Notes: a model not told the origin generated them from the letters alone. 64,000 bases of DNA from Chytridium lagenaria (GCA_025449115.1 JAHLKC010000148.1:1-64000); one strand, 5' to 3'. Positions 21,650-33,698 are shown, numbered from the stretch's first letter. Numbers and translations: made by a program.

Positions 21650-22190
21650 ATTGTCAACCTACGTTCAAAAGTATTTCATACATCCTCACCTGGACAACCC
21701 TGTACATGGCAAGGTTTTGGTCCTGACGCAGTACTGCGGTGCAGGCCGCTCTGCTCCAAGCCCTCATCGCTAACTCAAACAGAAAGGTACAAGGACACTG
21801 GTTATGTTTTCTTGATATCAAAGCTACATAAGACTTGGTAGACCGATCTCCTATGGGCGGAGCTGAACTGAAGAGGATGTACAACGTCGTTAGTCAACAT
21901 ACTCGTGCAGCATGTTCGACTGATGCATGGCCAAAGTCATTATCAACGGCAGAACAAGTTACGCCTACAGGTTTGATAGGGGGCTCATCCAAGGATGTGT
22001 TCTCAGCCCTATCTTGTACACCTTCTTCATTGACTCCATGACAAGAGAATTCGTCATAGTTTTTAAAGCACTGATAGTGATTTACGCAGCACAACATTAC
22101 TATACTAGCCAAATCCGCAGAAAGTCTAGCCGCAGCGTTAGAATTCTTATCCAATATCAACACTACGTTACATTTTAGATTCGCACTGTA
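21650..22190 (+). pseudogene. LINE reverse transcriptase remnant (P1 right arm)
   Basis: Mirror of 5,500-6,060. TAVQAALLQALIANSNRK and WLCFLDIKAT align with TTDQAAVLNATIKARIAANG and LLCFLDIKAAYD of the LINE at 34,191-39,896. Confidence 0.7.
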
Positions 22191-22272
22191 GAAAACATAA
22201 GTCCTCTAACCAGAAGAAGCCACAAATAACGAAAAAACATTACTCACACTTTACAGGCAACCAGTTACATTT

Positions 22273-22850
22273 TGTGAAGTTCTCTGTGTGGCCCCCTCTG
22301 CTAAGCCCCGGCATACAGAGGTAGAGAACCACATAATAGGTGACGAGACTAGAGTCTAGGAAGTACTCCTAGATCAAGAGTCAAGCCCTGTTCTGCCTTT
22401 AGTGATAGCGGGGATTTAAGTTGCTGTGGTTTCGTTCTAATTGTTAATAATAAGGGAAAGGAAGGAAATGCCTAGAGACTAGATCTAAAGTGACTAGGGG
22501 AAAGGGGTCTTCGAGAAGGGATTCCATCCCGCTCCGATATATGCCGCAATTCCTATATCAATCTCATCTACCTACACCCCTGCTCATGCCGCTTCCCACT
22601 CACAGGCAACTAGATAGCCTGTCATAGCCATCAAGAATAGAACAGAGGTAGTTATACTGACCAAACCTTCAAAGAAATCATGCCCTTGAGGCGTATTCCC
22701 ACAGCTCATACCTTCTTAGACAATGTCTTGAACCAGAGCACCCGCTAGTACAACTCAACACACCATAGTGAATAAAAGGGGAAAAATGATAGCACAGCCC
22801 ACCAGCGGCTGGCCTGAATGTGCAGAGGGCTTAATCCAGGACTAAAGAGG
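22273..22850 (-). repeat. Truncated solo LTR (outer end of P1 right arm)
   Basis: Begins TGTGAAGTTCTCTG and matches the inner 577 bp of the LTR at 4,560-5,420. The remaining 285 bp are missing: the sequence switches at 22,850 to copia integrase. This switch is the outer breakpoint of P1. Confidence 0.65.
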
Positions 22851-24840
22851 AGATATGCCAATTTTTGTGGAGACCGGTTGTGGAGGTAAGGTGCTGTTGA
22901 GATTCCTTTGGCTCAGAATTTGTCGTCCAGGTTTGCGTCGTAAAGCATGCATTTCGCTTTTCGATCAACGTCCTATTCATGCGTTCTGCAATCCCGTTTT
23001 GTTCTGTTGTGTAAGGCATAGTAAATGTGAGTTGACACGTTGGTCCAAGCACCAAGTTTCCAGCTTTTCATTCTTGAATTCCCTCCATTGTCTGCCACAA
23101 TCTCCCTAGTTCCAGACGGTGTTTCCTTCCAATCCACCGGATCACGCTCTGAGTAGTCGATCTGGTCAATCTTAAACCCATGATGGTTTCCAACTTAATG
23201 TACTTGATCGCGTCCGACTTCTTCTTCAGGAAGTATGTTGCACGTAGCCTGTCGACGCGTCTACTATAACCATGAATAGCTGACCTCCTACGCTTTCTTC
23301 TTCATTGGTCCCGCCAAGTCCACATGCACTCGTTCCAGCTTCTTCTTTGAACCAAACGACTTCTCTGGGTGTGATGACCGAGTCGTTTTCCTTCTATGCA
23401 TCTTTGCACAGGGCGTCGGGTTTTCTTCCGTGACACATAACTCCATGGGCTGATGGCTCAAGCATCTTACTTCATTAATGAGAGGTGTCCTCCTATGCCA
23501 CGTTAACGCGTCGTTGAGGACTTCTCTTTATACCGACTGACTCGTTCATTCCTGCTGGTTCTCTGAGGTAAAACATATTGTCCTCCATTGTAAATTCTGC
23601 TGCCACTGGTTCGACTCCACGTATTTAAGGCGATATTTTCCATCTGACACGTCCAGGTGAACTCCTCGAGTGAGTTCTGCTCCTAGCGAGATGAGGTTAC
23701 GCGTAATCTCCCGTACGTACACAACGTTCTTCAGTTTGATCGTTTTCGTGCTCCTTCCCACCTTTTCTTCAAGAGTCAGCTCCCCCACACCTTCCACCTT
23801 GATTCCTTCACCGTGCTCAGCCGTCTTGATCGCGACTTTCAGCCTTCCTGTACTTCCTCATTCCTTCTTTGTTGAATGTCATATGATGCGTTACTCCAGA
23901 GTCCAGAATCCACCGCCTGTCCCTTCCTACTGTTGCTGACGCGTAAACCTCTGCTAGGGTTTCTTTCTTGACAATGGAGACAAACCCGATTGGATTCGCG
24001 TTTTACCGTGTTTGCTAAGTCCTTCCCTGAGAACTTCATCCTTGACGCGTTCTTCTCCTTCTGCCAACAGATACTAGTGTAATTTCCAGGTTTCCCGTAA
24101 TTGAAGCATTTGAATCTTTCAGCATTCTTTACTTGCTAACTAGTGCGTCCTTTCCTTTTGCGTCTGGCGTGCTCGTTCATTTGCCGTATTAACGCGTCCT
24201 TTTTGTGAAAAATGCCTCTGCTTCTTCTGACGCGTCTTCTTGGTCTCTTATCTCCTCCTCGCAGTCCAGGAGTCTTGCTACAACCGCGTTGTAGTCCTTC
24301 ACAATTGTCGTCAGTTTTCAATGTTGGCGACTGCGACGTTGTAAGCTTCTGGGAGCTTTTTCAACTGTATTGTTCGTTGCTGATGGCCTCTCCTGCAGCC
24401 TTGAGCTGGTTGACGATGGTAGAAAGCTCCGCAACAAAAACTCTGAGACGTTCCCTCCTTCATCCTAAGACGCGTCATCTTGCGCGTTAAAGCGTTCCTG
24501 TTCGGCTGGGATTTACGTTCAAATGACGCAACCAGGCTGTCCCACAGTTCTTTTGCGGAAAGCTCTTCTCCAATCCAGTGTAAGATGGAGTCTATAACGC
24601 GTGCTTCGATCTTGCTTTTTGTCTTGTCATTGGTCTCCGTTCCTTCAGCGCGCAGTTTCTTCTCTCCTTTGGTTGGCACAGCGTTTGCGTACTCAGTGAT
24701 CCCGTTCGACGTGGATGGACCACAAATTCTCCTCCTTCAGGGACGAGGTCAATCGCCCCTTCCAAACTGAAAGTCTTGACCATCAAAAACGCGTGGGCTT
24801 GCTGCTGCCGCTCTCAAACTCGTCACTGGAGTCCTTAGCC
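22851..24840 (-). pseudogene. Decayed Ty1/copia Gag-Pol remnant
   Basis: Read on the minus strand from 24,840: Gag helices (VIDSILHWIGEELSAKELWD, ASFERKSQPNRNALTRKMT), a damaged zinc knuckle near 24,070-24,110 (CFNYGKPGNYTSICW, with Cys and His positions changed), a protease motif WILDSGVTHHMTF near 23,890-23,930, the GAG-pre-integrase stretch (VGELTLEEKVGRSTKTIKL..), and integrase near 22,950-23,040 (YTTEQNGIAERMNRT). RT and RNase H would follow but the region is cut at 22,850 by the P1 arm. Many stops and shifts. Frequent ACGCGT words are notable. Confidence 0.75.
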
Positions 24841-25029
24841 ATACCAGAAGAAGTGCTACCACTGATTAAGTGAACTTGTAACCCCTAACCCATGATGCGT
24901 ACAATTCAACATGTCTGATATGAAGGCACTGATACGGACCTTATGTTACATTCCGGGAACACACGTTTATGATCTGTATTATATGAAGAATATATCGAAC
25001 CTGCTTCACTACTAGAAACAATACTTATC

Positions 25030-25535
25030 TCGTCAGACGAGCTAGTGACATGCCCATCTCCTATGCAGACGCCAGTCATGGCAAAGAAGACCATCAACAC
25101 TCCAGAATCGGTTATATTGTCATGTTTGACAACGCGGCAGTCTCCTGGCTGTCAAAGAAGCAAACGGTCACCACTATATCTTCAACAGAAGCGGAACTCA
25201 TTTCAGTTACCGAGGCTACAGTTTTCATCCGTTGAACATGTTCACCCAACTGAACCAGAGAGATGACCTTTACGTTGCACGTTATAGATCTACATTCACC
25301 TTTAATTCTTAATTGACATGATCACATATCAGCTTTAGAGCTGTAGCAAAACTCAACTTGTTATTGTGGTATGCCAAATGACTAAGAGTTGCAGTTTTGC
25401 TACGTTGCGGAATACCAATAGATGAAGTTACGTAAACAACAAAAACTATACGTCTCAGCTCCGAGCAGGCGTGATGATGTTCTGCACATAAGGTCTTGTG
25501 TAGAGGACAAGGTTGCAGATATCTTGACAAAAGCT
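25030..25535 (+). pseudogene. Ty1/copia RNase H remnant (host of the nested copia)
   Basis: The frame at 25,050-25,235 reads ISYADASHGKEDHQHSRIGY, then SWLSKKQTVTTISSTEAELI, the copia RNase H active-site region. Decayed sequence follows to VEDKVADILTKAV, the usual copia Pol C-terminal block, at 25,490-25,535. There the 5.1 kb copia is inserted. The reading resumes at 30,649 and reaches a polypurine tract and LTR at 30,768. Orientation is opposite to the copia remnant at 22,851-24,840, so these are different elements or an inverted piece. Confidence 0.7.
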
Positions 25536-25539
25536 GTGG

Positions 25540-25610
25540 TGTTGTGATATCTTCCTTGTCTTATATTCATGTATTTGTACTACATTCAATATATTCATTC
25601 TCTCTCATCA
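25540..25610 (+). repeat. 5' LTR of nested copia
   Basis: TG..CA, 71 bp, unusually short for a copia LTR. Its partner is 30,578-30,648. Confidence 0.95.
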
Positions 25611-25630
25611 GATTAAGAGTCTGACGCTCT
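25608..25630 (+). promoter_or_regulatory. Primer binding site complementary to the tRNA-Lys(CTT) anticodon arm
   Basis: The last three LTR bases plus the 20 following bases (GATTAAGAGTCTGACGCTCT) are an exact match to the strand complementary to tRNA-Lys(CTT): they occur identically within the tRNA-Lys gene at 50,281-50,353, read on the plus strand. A half-tRNA primer from the anticodon arm is known for Drosophila copia (initiator Met); here the tRNA would be Lys. Confidence 0.85.
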
Positions 25631-25691
25631 TCTCAGCAACCCAGCCTGTTCTGTACCTGTGCTTCCTACCGGCTCTTCCCGGTTTTGCGCA

Positions 25692-26600
25692 ATGGCTGCT
25701 GCTGCATCTACTGTTTCCTCCTCTCCGGGGAACTCATCGGACAAGTATCGTCTCCCTCTTCTCTCCTCACACTCCTCCGAGGCTGCTTAGGTCCACTGGT
25801 CTCGTCAGATACAACTACTTCTTACGGCTCGGGGTCTCAAGGGTTGGTTGGTCTCGTCACCGGATTTGGCTAAAGCTGATGAGGTTATGGCTGATGCTCA
25901 GGCCTGTCTTCTCATTACGGGCCACATTGAGGATGATTTTGCCGTTACCATCTACTCTCGTACTGGAAAGGATGATCCTACATCAAAGGACATTTGGACT
26001 GCTCTTGGTTTGACGGCAACTTCCTCTCAGCTGGTGGACTTCACTCCTCTCCTTCACCGGTTCCTCGCCATGCGCTTCGCTCCTGTCCAGGATACCCCAA
26101 CACTGGATGAGTTTGAAAATTTTTACGCTCCTGGTCTCGACAGAAGACTCAAATTAATGTCGCTATGGGAGGTGACCTCATCACACCAAAGCATGCCAGC
26201 TATCATGCGTTTGTGTTGGTTCACGCTATGGATGACTGTAATCATGCCGCCATCAAGGCCATATGCGCTTCCTTCCTCTCAGTTCCTTCCACCACACTTA
26301 CTGAGACCATCGTGTATCGTGCTTTCGAACAGTGTCTGAGAGGTCTTCCTTCCCCTGGCGCAATCCCTGCGATTCCTCAAATGGCCGCATCCGCTACGAC
26401 GGGATCCATCAAAAAGGACGAAATCCTGTACCACTTGTGGCCAGAAGGGTCACCTTGCTAATTGCTGCTTCAAAAACTACTCCATGTGATGTTTGTGGTG
26501 TGGTTCCCGGTCATCGTCGCAAAGATTGTCCTTCCTCCACACCTCCCTCCACCTCAGTCCCCAATCCTCCTGTGAGGGCAAATCTTGCTTTCAATAAATC
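25692..26600 (+). pseudogene. Copia Gag
   Basis: ATG at 25,692 (MAAAASTVSSSPG). An in-frame TAG follows near 25,788, then an open helical stretch through SSPDLAKADEVMADAQACLL to about 26,140, then a shift to GDLITPKHASYHAFVLVHAM and another shift to a zinc knuckle-like CDVCGVVPGHRRKDC at about 26,490. The Gag packages the element RNA; the knuckle is one residue longer than the classic CCHC spacing. Confidence 0.75.
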
Positions 26601-26687
26601 ATCATTGGAACTTTACTCTTTCCCTGTCACGCTGTTCCTTGTCGTTTTATTGGTGGGGCTCGTCGTCCACCCCCGGCCCATTCTCGC

Positions 26688-28673
26688 ATGCGAATTAATC
26701 CCCCGTCACCATTTTCAATCCTACTTCACTTGCAGTACCTTCTACTCCCGTTTATCGTCAAATTCTTCATGCTCCTTCTTCCACCTTGGTCCTCTTGGCC
26801 TGTGCCAATTCCTACGATCATTGGACTCCGACACATTATGCTTTGGTTTGTTGGGGGGATGTTTTATACTCCCCCCCAAAAGGACGTGTCGCCTTGTAAA
26901 ATCAATATTGACCACTGTTTTCTTTCCGCATCAGGGTCTCTCCCAAAGTCTTTCCTCCTGGACAGCGGTTCATCTTTACATATCTGCAATGAACGTCATC
27001 GGTTTCTCAACTACCACGATTACTCTCCAGGATCGTCACCTGAGATTACCTGTGCCAACAATGAACTACTGCCCATCATCGGATATGGGGATGTCCCCAT
27101 TGAATTCTTTGATGGGCAATCGTACTCACCCCTACTCCTGTGCAACGTCCAGTACTCTCCGTCACTTCCCGTCAACCTACTATCCACCCATCAATTGTCC
27201 CTGTCTGGACTACGTACAACTTTCCTGGAATCGTCCCACCCCTCCTGGCACTCATGTTTGGCACAAATCACCAACCCTGCAACCAAACAAATAATAGCTG
27301 TGGGTCAACCGCTTGGCAATTGTCACGTCCTTGTTTCACGGTTCCCTCAAAATATATCACAACATCGACTCTTCGCAAACTCCGTCACTCCCGACACAAC
27401 ATTTGCTGCTCATCGCCTGTGGCACACTCGTATGGGGCATGCAGGATTCCACACTGTTGAGGCCCTAGCGCGGCGTGATCTCATACCCCTGTCTCGACGC
27501 TCGGTTCCCCCATCAGTTCGTGATTGTGATGCGTGTGCCCGTGCAAAATCAACGAAAATGTCGCTCCATCGTACACACTCAAAGGAGAGTGTTCCTCTGG
27601 GTGTTGTTCATGTTGATATCTTCACATACAATATCCCTACCTACGACTCGTTCAACTATCTCGTCATGTTCTCCGACGAGGCTTCTAACTACACAGCCGG
27701 GTTCTTGCAGCGTACCAAAACCGCATCTGAAACACTCGCGTCGTTCAAACAATATCGATCTCACCTACAGTCGGTCACGAAAAGGAATATTTTACATCTC
27801 CATGGTGATGGTGGTGGTGAGTTTACTGGAACAGTTTTTAAACAGTTTTGTATTGACGCGGGGATTCACCGTACGTCATCCGAACCGTATATTCATGAGC
27901 ACAATGGAATTGCCGAACGCAAGAACCGGACAGTCATGGGAATGTTTCGTGCAATGCTATTGTCAGCGGGGGCCTCTGACGAATTGTGGGGTGAGGCAGC
28001 ATTAGCTGCTATTCAAATATTAAATAGGGTTCCGCAACCCCGTCTTGGTCTTAAGACACCATTCGAGATAATTCACGGAAGAATCCCTGATCTCTCACGA
28101 CTACGCACATGGGGTTGTCGCGCGTATGCTCATGTTCCGGTTGAAACACGGGACAAGCGTGCACCAAGAGCTGAAGTTGGACGGTTTGTGGGTTATGATA
28201 ATCTTGGTTACCGTACACTAGTAGATGGCTGTATTATTCTCACTCCCCATGTTCGGTTCTTTGAAAACGATTTTAAAATACCTTCTACTTATTCTACCAA
28301 ACCACGTATTTCCCCTTCTTCATCCCACCCCAATTTCTCTGCTGATAATAATTTGGACACAATTCTTCTTTCCCCAACTCCCTCACCACCTGGATCTCCT
28401 GCTCCGTCAAGCCCTATTCCTCCTACCTCACCTCCTACACCACATATTCATTCGGAACCTCATTCACCTTCTCTCTCACCTATGGTTTCCGCACCCACAT
28501 CCCCTCAAAATGAATTTCCCGATGTTATCCCTCCATCCTCAGAATATGACCCTGATCCTTCGGTCCATCCCTCTACCCCCTCTGATGACTCTGTAACGCC
28601 TACTGTCTCTCGTGTCTCTCGTGCTTCTCGTTTATTTTCCGCCCCACCTGAACCACAACGACGCAGTCATTGA
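26688..28673 (+). pseudogene. Copia protease-integrase
   Basis: A 661-codon open frame. The first part up to the protease is weakly conserved. The protease motif SFLLDSGSSLHICNE lies at about residue 88. The integrase zinc domain has HxxxH (WHTRMGHAGFH) and CDACARAKS. The catalytic core shows VDIFTYN, GDGGGEF and EHNGIAERKNR for the D, D and E residues. The integrase C-terminus contains WGCRAYAHVP and then a Pro/Ser-rich linker. The frame stops at 28,671 and the RT continues in other frames. An insertion enzyme is therefore encoded largely intact. Confidence 0.85.
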
Positions 28674-28793
28674 CTGGCTGGTGAATCCCTCTCATGGTCT
28701 CGTCAAATTGGAGAAGTTCTGTCTCACTATTCTGCTCCCTTCCATCTGCTTCCTACAAATTCTGATTCTTCTTCACTCCTTTCTACTTTTTCA

Positions 28794-30550
28794 ATGGACT
28801 CTACTAGTTCGGAAACTGATGATGAAGACCAACTCACTAACACCAGCATGACAGCAATTGACCAATCCCTCTTCCGTCATCATCTCGACAAGTTTAGCTT
28901 ATCGTCCATCTTTCACCATACATTTGCGGCCTTGGCAGCCACGGTCTCCCCGGAAGTCCTCATGGACGAACCTCGCACCGCCTCTGACGCACTTTCCAGA
29001 CCTGACTCTGCTGCCTGGGCTACAGCAATGGAACTGGAGCGCAAGGTACTCGTTGACACGAATACTTTTGACTTGGTTGATCCACCTAAAAATGTTAACA
29101 TCATTACGTCAAAATGGATCTTCACTCGAAAGTTCCTCAACGGGGTGGTCAAATCGCTTCAAAGCTCGCTTGGTCGCTAGGGGCTTCTCGCAAATACCCG
29201 GTGTTGATTTCACGGACACATACGCACCGACACCCAAGTTTGCTTCCATTCGACTTCTTCTTGCACGTGCAAACCGTCTGGACTGGCCGATTTACCAAAT
29301 GGATGTCACGACAGCATTCCTGAATGCGGAATTGGATTCAAATACACCCGTTTACGTTCGGCCTCCCCCTGGGTTCCTCAAATACTCCGAAACCCACAAA
29401 GTTCTTCGACTCAAACGTGCATTATACGGTCTTCGTCAAAGTTCACACCTGTGGAACAAAACACTCGATGCCTTTCTTCGCTCGCAACAAATGGAACCCA
29501 GCCCGGCAGATCCATGCATTTACACCTCCACCATAGGATCAAAGGACAGCTTGGTTATAGCCGTCTACGTTGACGACTTAATCATCACCGGTTCGTCAAC
29601 ATCTAGAATATCCCAACTCAAGCTTGCATTGGCGGCACGTTTCAAGATGAAAGATCTGGGCGACCTCCATCACTACCTCGGTATTACAATCACTCGTAAT
29701 GATGGATGTCTTCACCTCTCCCAAGAACACTACATTGACACTCTTCTACACCGCTTCAACCTTGTTAATGGTAATCCTGTCACAACTCCTCTTCCCGCCG
29801 GTACCCAATTATCGTCATCTGACTGTTCTTCTACACCCGCTGAGACTGCCTCTATGGCCAATACTCCGTATCGCGAACTTGTTGGCAGCCTGCTCTACCT
29901 CTCTGTGGCGACTTGTCCTGACGTTTCGGCTGCTGTTGGACAACTGTGCCGCTTCATGGCTCATCCTGGTCAGAAGCATTGGCGTGCGGCTAAACACGTT
30001 TTGCTTTATTTAAAAGGCACAAAACATCTTCGGTTGACATATGATCGTACGGCACCTCCCACTCTCCAACAGTTTCATACCTCCCTCTCACCGCTTGTTG
30101 GCCTTACCGATGCTGATTGGGCTGGCTCGGATCACCGCCGCTCAACAACTGGATATGTTGCTATGATGTACGGTGGCGCCATCTCCTGGAAAAGCCAACT
30201 CCAGCCCACTGTCGCGTTATCTACCCTTGAGGCCAAATACATGAGCTTATCCAAAGGCCCTCAAGATATAATCTGGCTCCGCTCGCTTCTCCTCAGTCTG
30301 GGTGACGATATTTCTACTCCTACCGTTATGTTTGGCGATAATTAAGGTGCTAATGCCATTACCTCCCACTCCACGATTAATGAACGTTCGAAACACATCG
30401 ACATCCGTTATCATTTCATTCGTGATCGTGTTACTTCGAACGAAATTTCGGTCCATTATCTCCCTACCAAAGAAATGATCGCAGATGCCTTCACAAAATC
30501 CTTACCGCTTCCTCAATTCACGTTACTTCGCTTTTCCCTTGGACTTCGTT
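28794..30550 (+). pseudogene. Copia reverse transcriptase-RNase H
   Basis: A frame at 28,794-29,160 carries the RT N-terminus (WATAMELERKVLVDTNTFD, SKWIFTRKF). After a shift the 29,065-30,345 frame continues with ARGFSQIPGVDFTDTYAPT, LKRALYGLRQS and the catalytic YVDDLIITG near 29,565. RNase H follows with LTDADWAGSDHRRSTTGY and SWKSQLQPTVALSTLEAKY. TAA at 30,343-30,345 replaces the usual Gln codon in GDNQGANA, and the C-terminal SKHIDIRYHFIRD continues beyond it. The stop fits a C to T change. Confidence 0.9.
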
Positions 30551-30577
30551 CATGACTTCCTGCGGAAGATGGGGGGG

Positions 30578-30648
30578 TGTTGTGATATCTTCCTTGTCTT
30601 ATATTCATGTATTCGTACTACATTCAATATATTCATTCTCTCTCATCA
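30578..30648 (+). repeat. 3' LTR of nested copia
   Basis: Preceded by a polypurine tract (GGAAGATGGGGGGG). Followed by the TGTGG duplication. Confidence 0.95.
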
Positions 30649-31671
30649 TGTGGCACTACAAGATAATCAGCTTCATCGTAGCAACGTAGGATTATGTAGA
30701 CTGGAAGCAGTTTAATAGATTATGTAGTCATCCCCCTGAATGCAGGCATGTTCCAGTTTTGGGGGAGTGTTGGACATAAAACTCGGGCGATCTGGCTCCA
30801 TGGTTGAATTATATCATATCTCATTATTAGCTGAATACAACACCGCACATAGTGAAAGATACACCTAGACTGGGGAAGCCCAAACACAGGCTAGGGACGC
30901 TACTATGTGTGCTGAGTTGACGACGGGCTTGCATTTATGTTGTGTTTGTGTTTTATAACATAACCATGATTGTATTTTATCAACTAGAAATTAAGCAAAA
31001 CTTCAATAGATTTACGACACCCATAAAGACCTCGTTCTAGGCCAGCTTGATCTGTGCTCTCCCTACCCTATTATTACATGCTGTGTTTGAGTATTCTGTG
31101 AGGCGTTCAAGTATCGGACATCGCCAAGGGGTGCTGGAACCCTAGGTCAAGGTAACTGAGTCTAAGTAAAGGTAAACCAGAGTTATACGCCTTTATGGCA
31201 AAACCCCATACAAGGACCTGCTCAGATAAACCACTTTATTATTACTTTCTTTCCGATGATCTGGGCTGTCTACTTGTCCTTGACAGGGCATGCGACCAGA
31301 GAGGAGCCGCAGACAGACAATGGAGGAAGTAGGAACGAGTTCAAAGGTCATACAGATGATTGTGAAGGTCCAGGATACTCCTTGGAGTAGGATAGACTCC
31401 CTCCTCGTAGCCCTTTCTACTAGGTAAGTGTGATCCCCGCCTAGGTTCTTTCTTCTCTTTGTTATTCGTTACTTCCCCTCCTTTTCTGGATAAAACCTCG
31501 CGAGAACAGCAGAGCTGTACAGCGCAACAAATCCTTGCCTCAGCAAAAGACAAGCTGCAACCGCATTCCAACTTATAGCACGTACAAGATGGATGGTGGT
31601 ATGGCACAGTGAACTCTCTCTCTACTATGGTCAAGGCTTGGATAGTAGAGGGCTAAGGGGAGAACTTCACA
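30649..31671 (+). repeat. End of the older copia and its LTR
   Basis: After the TGTGG duplication, the older copia continues to a polypurine tract (TTTTGGGGGAG) and an LTR starting TGTTGGACAT at 30,768. At 31,019 the sequence reaches ATTTACGACA and then passes into sequence related to the inner part of the 0.9 kb LTR family, ending GAACTTCACA at 31,671. So this is either a 904-bp LTR of the same superfamily or a short LTR fused to that unit. Confidence 0.5.
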
Positions 31672-31746
31672 ATGTGTTTGTAAAAGATAAATACCAGTCC
31701 CCTTTCAAATCAAATCACAATCCTATGGCACAAATCCCAATTGTCT

Positions 31747-31841
31747 GCGTCCAGTATATTCTAGGTGGCACTGACATCGTCAACTGCGCAACCCTCTTGT
31801 ATTCCCTGTGGCATTGGTATTAGTGTTAAAATACTGGACGC
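31747..31841. repeat. 95-bp MITE-like element with 12-14 bp inverted ends
   Basis: Begins GCGTCCAGTATATT (31,747-31,760) and ends AATACTGGACGC (31,830-31,841). The same end motif occurs at 33,589, 57,155, 58,868 and 59,620. The outer flank CACCTCCAACTGGCTGGGG is shared with the 65-bp repeats at 58,817 and 59,569. No coding capacity. Confidence 0.45.
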
Positions 31842-32304
31842 ACCTCCAACTGGCTGGGGCGGAGATCACGTTACCACGGAAGATCTTCTTCCAGCTTTAT
31901 TGCATGAATCCACTTGTTCCACAAGCAGAAAGGAGAACAGTTCATACAAAGAGAGAGTGGGGTATGTGCGGGGATGTTGTTAATGCATATCATCAATATA
32001 CAATACATTGTTCCTCTTCAGAAACAACAACAATAGACCAAGACAAAAACAATCCAACTACACTAAAGACGTATCATTGTCCTCCTTACCAACGCGTTCT
32101 GACTATCAGAAACCAAAACATGGTAACTTACAGCGCAGATCACTGGAATCTCCCAAGAAACGTCCCAATTGTTCCCGTCTCTGTCAGAACTCTTTCCCGT
32201 TTCTGTCAGAACTTCAGCCACCATCTTAATTACCATCAAAACATGGTTTATCCGGTTCAATCATAGAGGGCTCTCTCCAACGGCTGCCTGAGTAATGATA
32301 TCTT

Positions 32305-33289
32305 TTATAACAAAATTGTGAGTTTCCCTCTTTGGCCCTCCATGGTTCAAGCCTTGACCACCATGGAGAGAGAAATCACTGTGTCGCGCCATGCTCATCC
32401 TTGGACGTTCTCCAAGTCTGCAGGTGGCTGCAACTCCTCTTTTGCTGAGGCAAGGATTTTGTTTGCTGTACAGCTTAACTGTTCCCAACAAGTTCTACTA
32501 TGATAAAAAGGAAAAACAAACGAAAAACGATAACAAAAGAACCTAGGTCGGGGATCACACATACCTAGGTGGAAAGTGCTCGAGGAGGGAGTCCATCCAC
32601 GCTCCTAGGAGTTTACCAAGCCTCAAAATCGCCGCAGTAAGCCGTTTTAACATGTTCTAAACTGATCTCATCTACCTAGGACCCTGCTTATGTCGCTCTC
32701 CCACTCACAGGCAACTAGATAGCCTGTCATAGCCATCGAGAATAGAACAGAGGTGGTTATACTACCCAAACCTTCAAAGGAATCATGCCACAGAGGCGTC
32801 TATCCAGGGCTCAAGCCTTCTTAGACTCATGTCTTGGTTCAAGGTGTAGTCTCCCCCGGCGGCGCGCTTACCTGAGCGCCCGCTGGTAAAACTCATAACA
32901 ACAATATTGAATATTCAAACAGAAAGAGATAGCGCAGGCCCAAAGGCGGCCAGGCCTGGGGTGTGTAGTGGTCTAGTCCAGGTCTTCAGAGGGTGAACGT
33001 AAATCTATTCAACTTTCTTCTTCTTTATTATAAACACCAAAAACACACATAAATACAACAACTATCAACATAGGGGAACAACAAACAATACACATCTCGA
33101 CCACGCGCACTGACGCAGTGGCCGCCGTTCATAATAAAAACCTCCGACTAACTCATATGCGGAAAAGTATAAATCCGCGGGAGGAAAACAACAGAACGGG
33201 GGATGAAGGAAACATAAACTAAGCACAACGACTATAATAAATATGACGCGTTTATGCCTCTTTGGTGAGGTTTTTATAATAACTTCACA
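32305..33289 (-). repeat. Solo LTR of the 0.9-1.1 kb family
   Basis: Begins TGTGAGTTTCCC and ends AACTTCACA, in inverted orientation to the unit ending at 31,671. Flanked by AAAT on both sides (4-bp duplication). Homologous to 4,560-5,420. Confidence 0.6.
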
Positions 33290-33693
33290 AAATGAGCTGT
33301 GACTCCCTCCTAATGCAGTAAGTCAAAGATGAACAACATTTTCCTTGCTTCACTTTGAACGGCTAGATCCCCTCCACCTTATGAACAGCGTTAAAGGCCC
33401 TGAGAAAGTTCTTTCAATATCCAGCAGTGGTTCATGAGCGCTCCTGCGTTATCTTCCCCATTGTTGTCTCCCGTGATTACTATATTCCTGAATATCAAAT
33501 TTCAAGACGACTGGGTCATCAAGGTGATCAGGTACTATATATTATCAGACTACACATGCTAAGTAATGTGCTGGGGAGCAACGGGGCAGCATCCAGTATA
33601 TTCTTGGCAGCATTGAAGCTGCGTGACTCGCTGTTGCGCGAAGCTGTGGGAAAACATTGCGGATACTAGGTTATGGTATGCTACCGGAGGGGT
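33290..33693. other. Spacer with a GCATCCAGTATATT motif
   Basis: No gene. The motif at 33,589-33,602 and the following bases match, in inverted orientation, the sequence just outside the gypsy element at 57,155, so the P2 homology may extend this far in a more diverged form. Confidence 0.4.
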
Positions 33694-33698
33694 CATTT

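Larger units (their letters stand above)
16340..22850. repeat. Right arm of large inverted repeat P1
   Basis: Reverse complement of 4,845-11,374. It ends at AAAGAGG (22,850), part-way through the LTR that is complete on the left, and passes there into copia integrase sequence. Its tRNA array is on the plus strand, so the tRNAs of both arms are transcribed away from the core. Confidence 0.9.
25540..30648 (+). mobile_element. Nested Ty1/copia retrotransposon, 5.1 kb, with 71-bp LTRs
   Basis: LTRs at 25,540-25,610 and 30,578-30,648 (TGTTGTGATATC..CTCTCATCA) differ at about one base. They are flanked by the 5-bp duplication TGTGG (25,535-25,539 and 30,649-30,653). A primer site follows the 5' LTR and a G7 polypurine tract precedes the 3' LTR. 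The domain order Gag, protease, integrase, RT, RNase H is that of copia. It lies inside the older copia RNase H. The near-identical LTRs mean a recent insertion although the coding part is broken by a few stops and shifts. Confidence 0.95.

Noticed and set aside
31808..32266. Open frame of 152 codons
   Set aside because: Composition and overlap with repeat sequence suggest chance; no motif.
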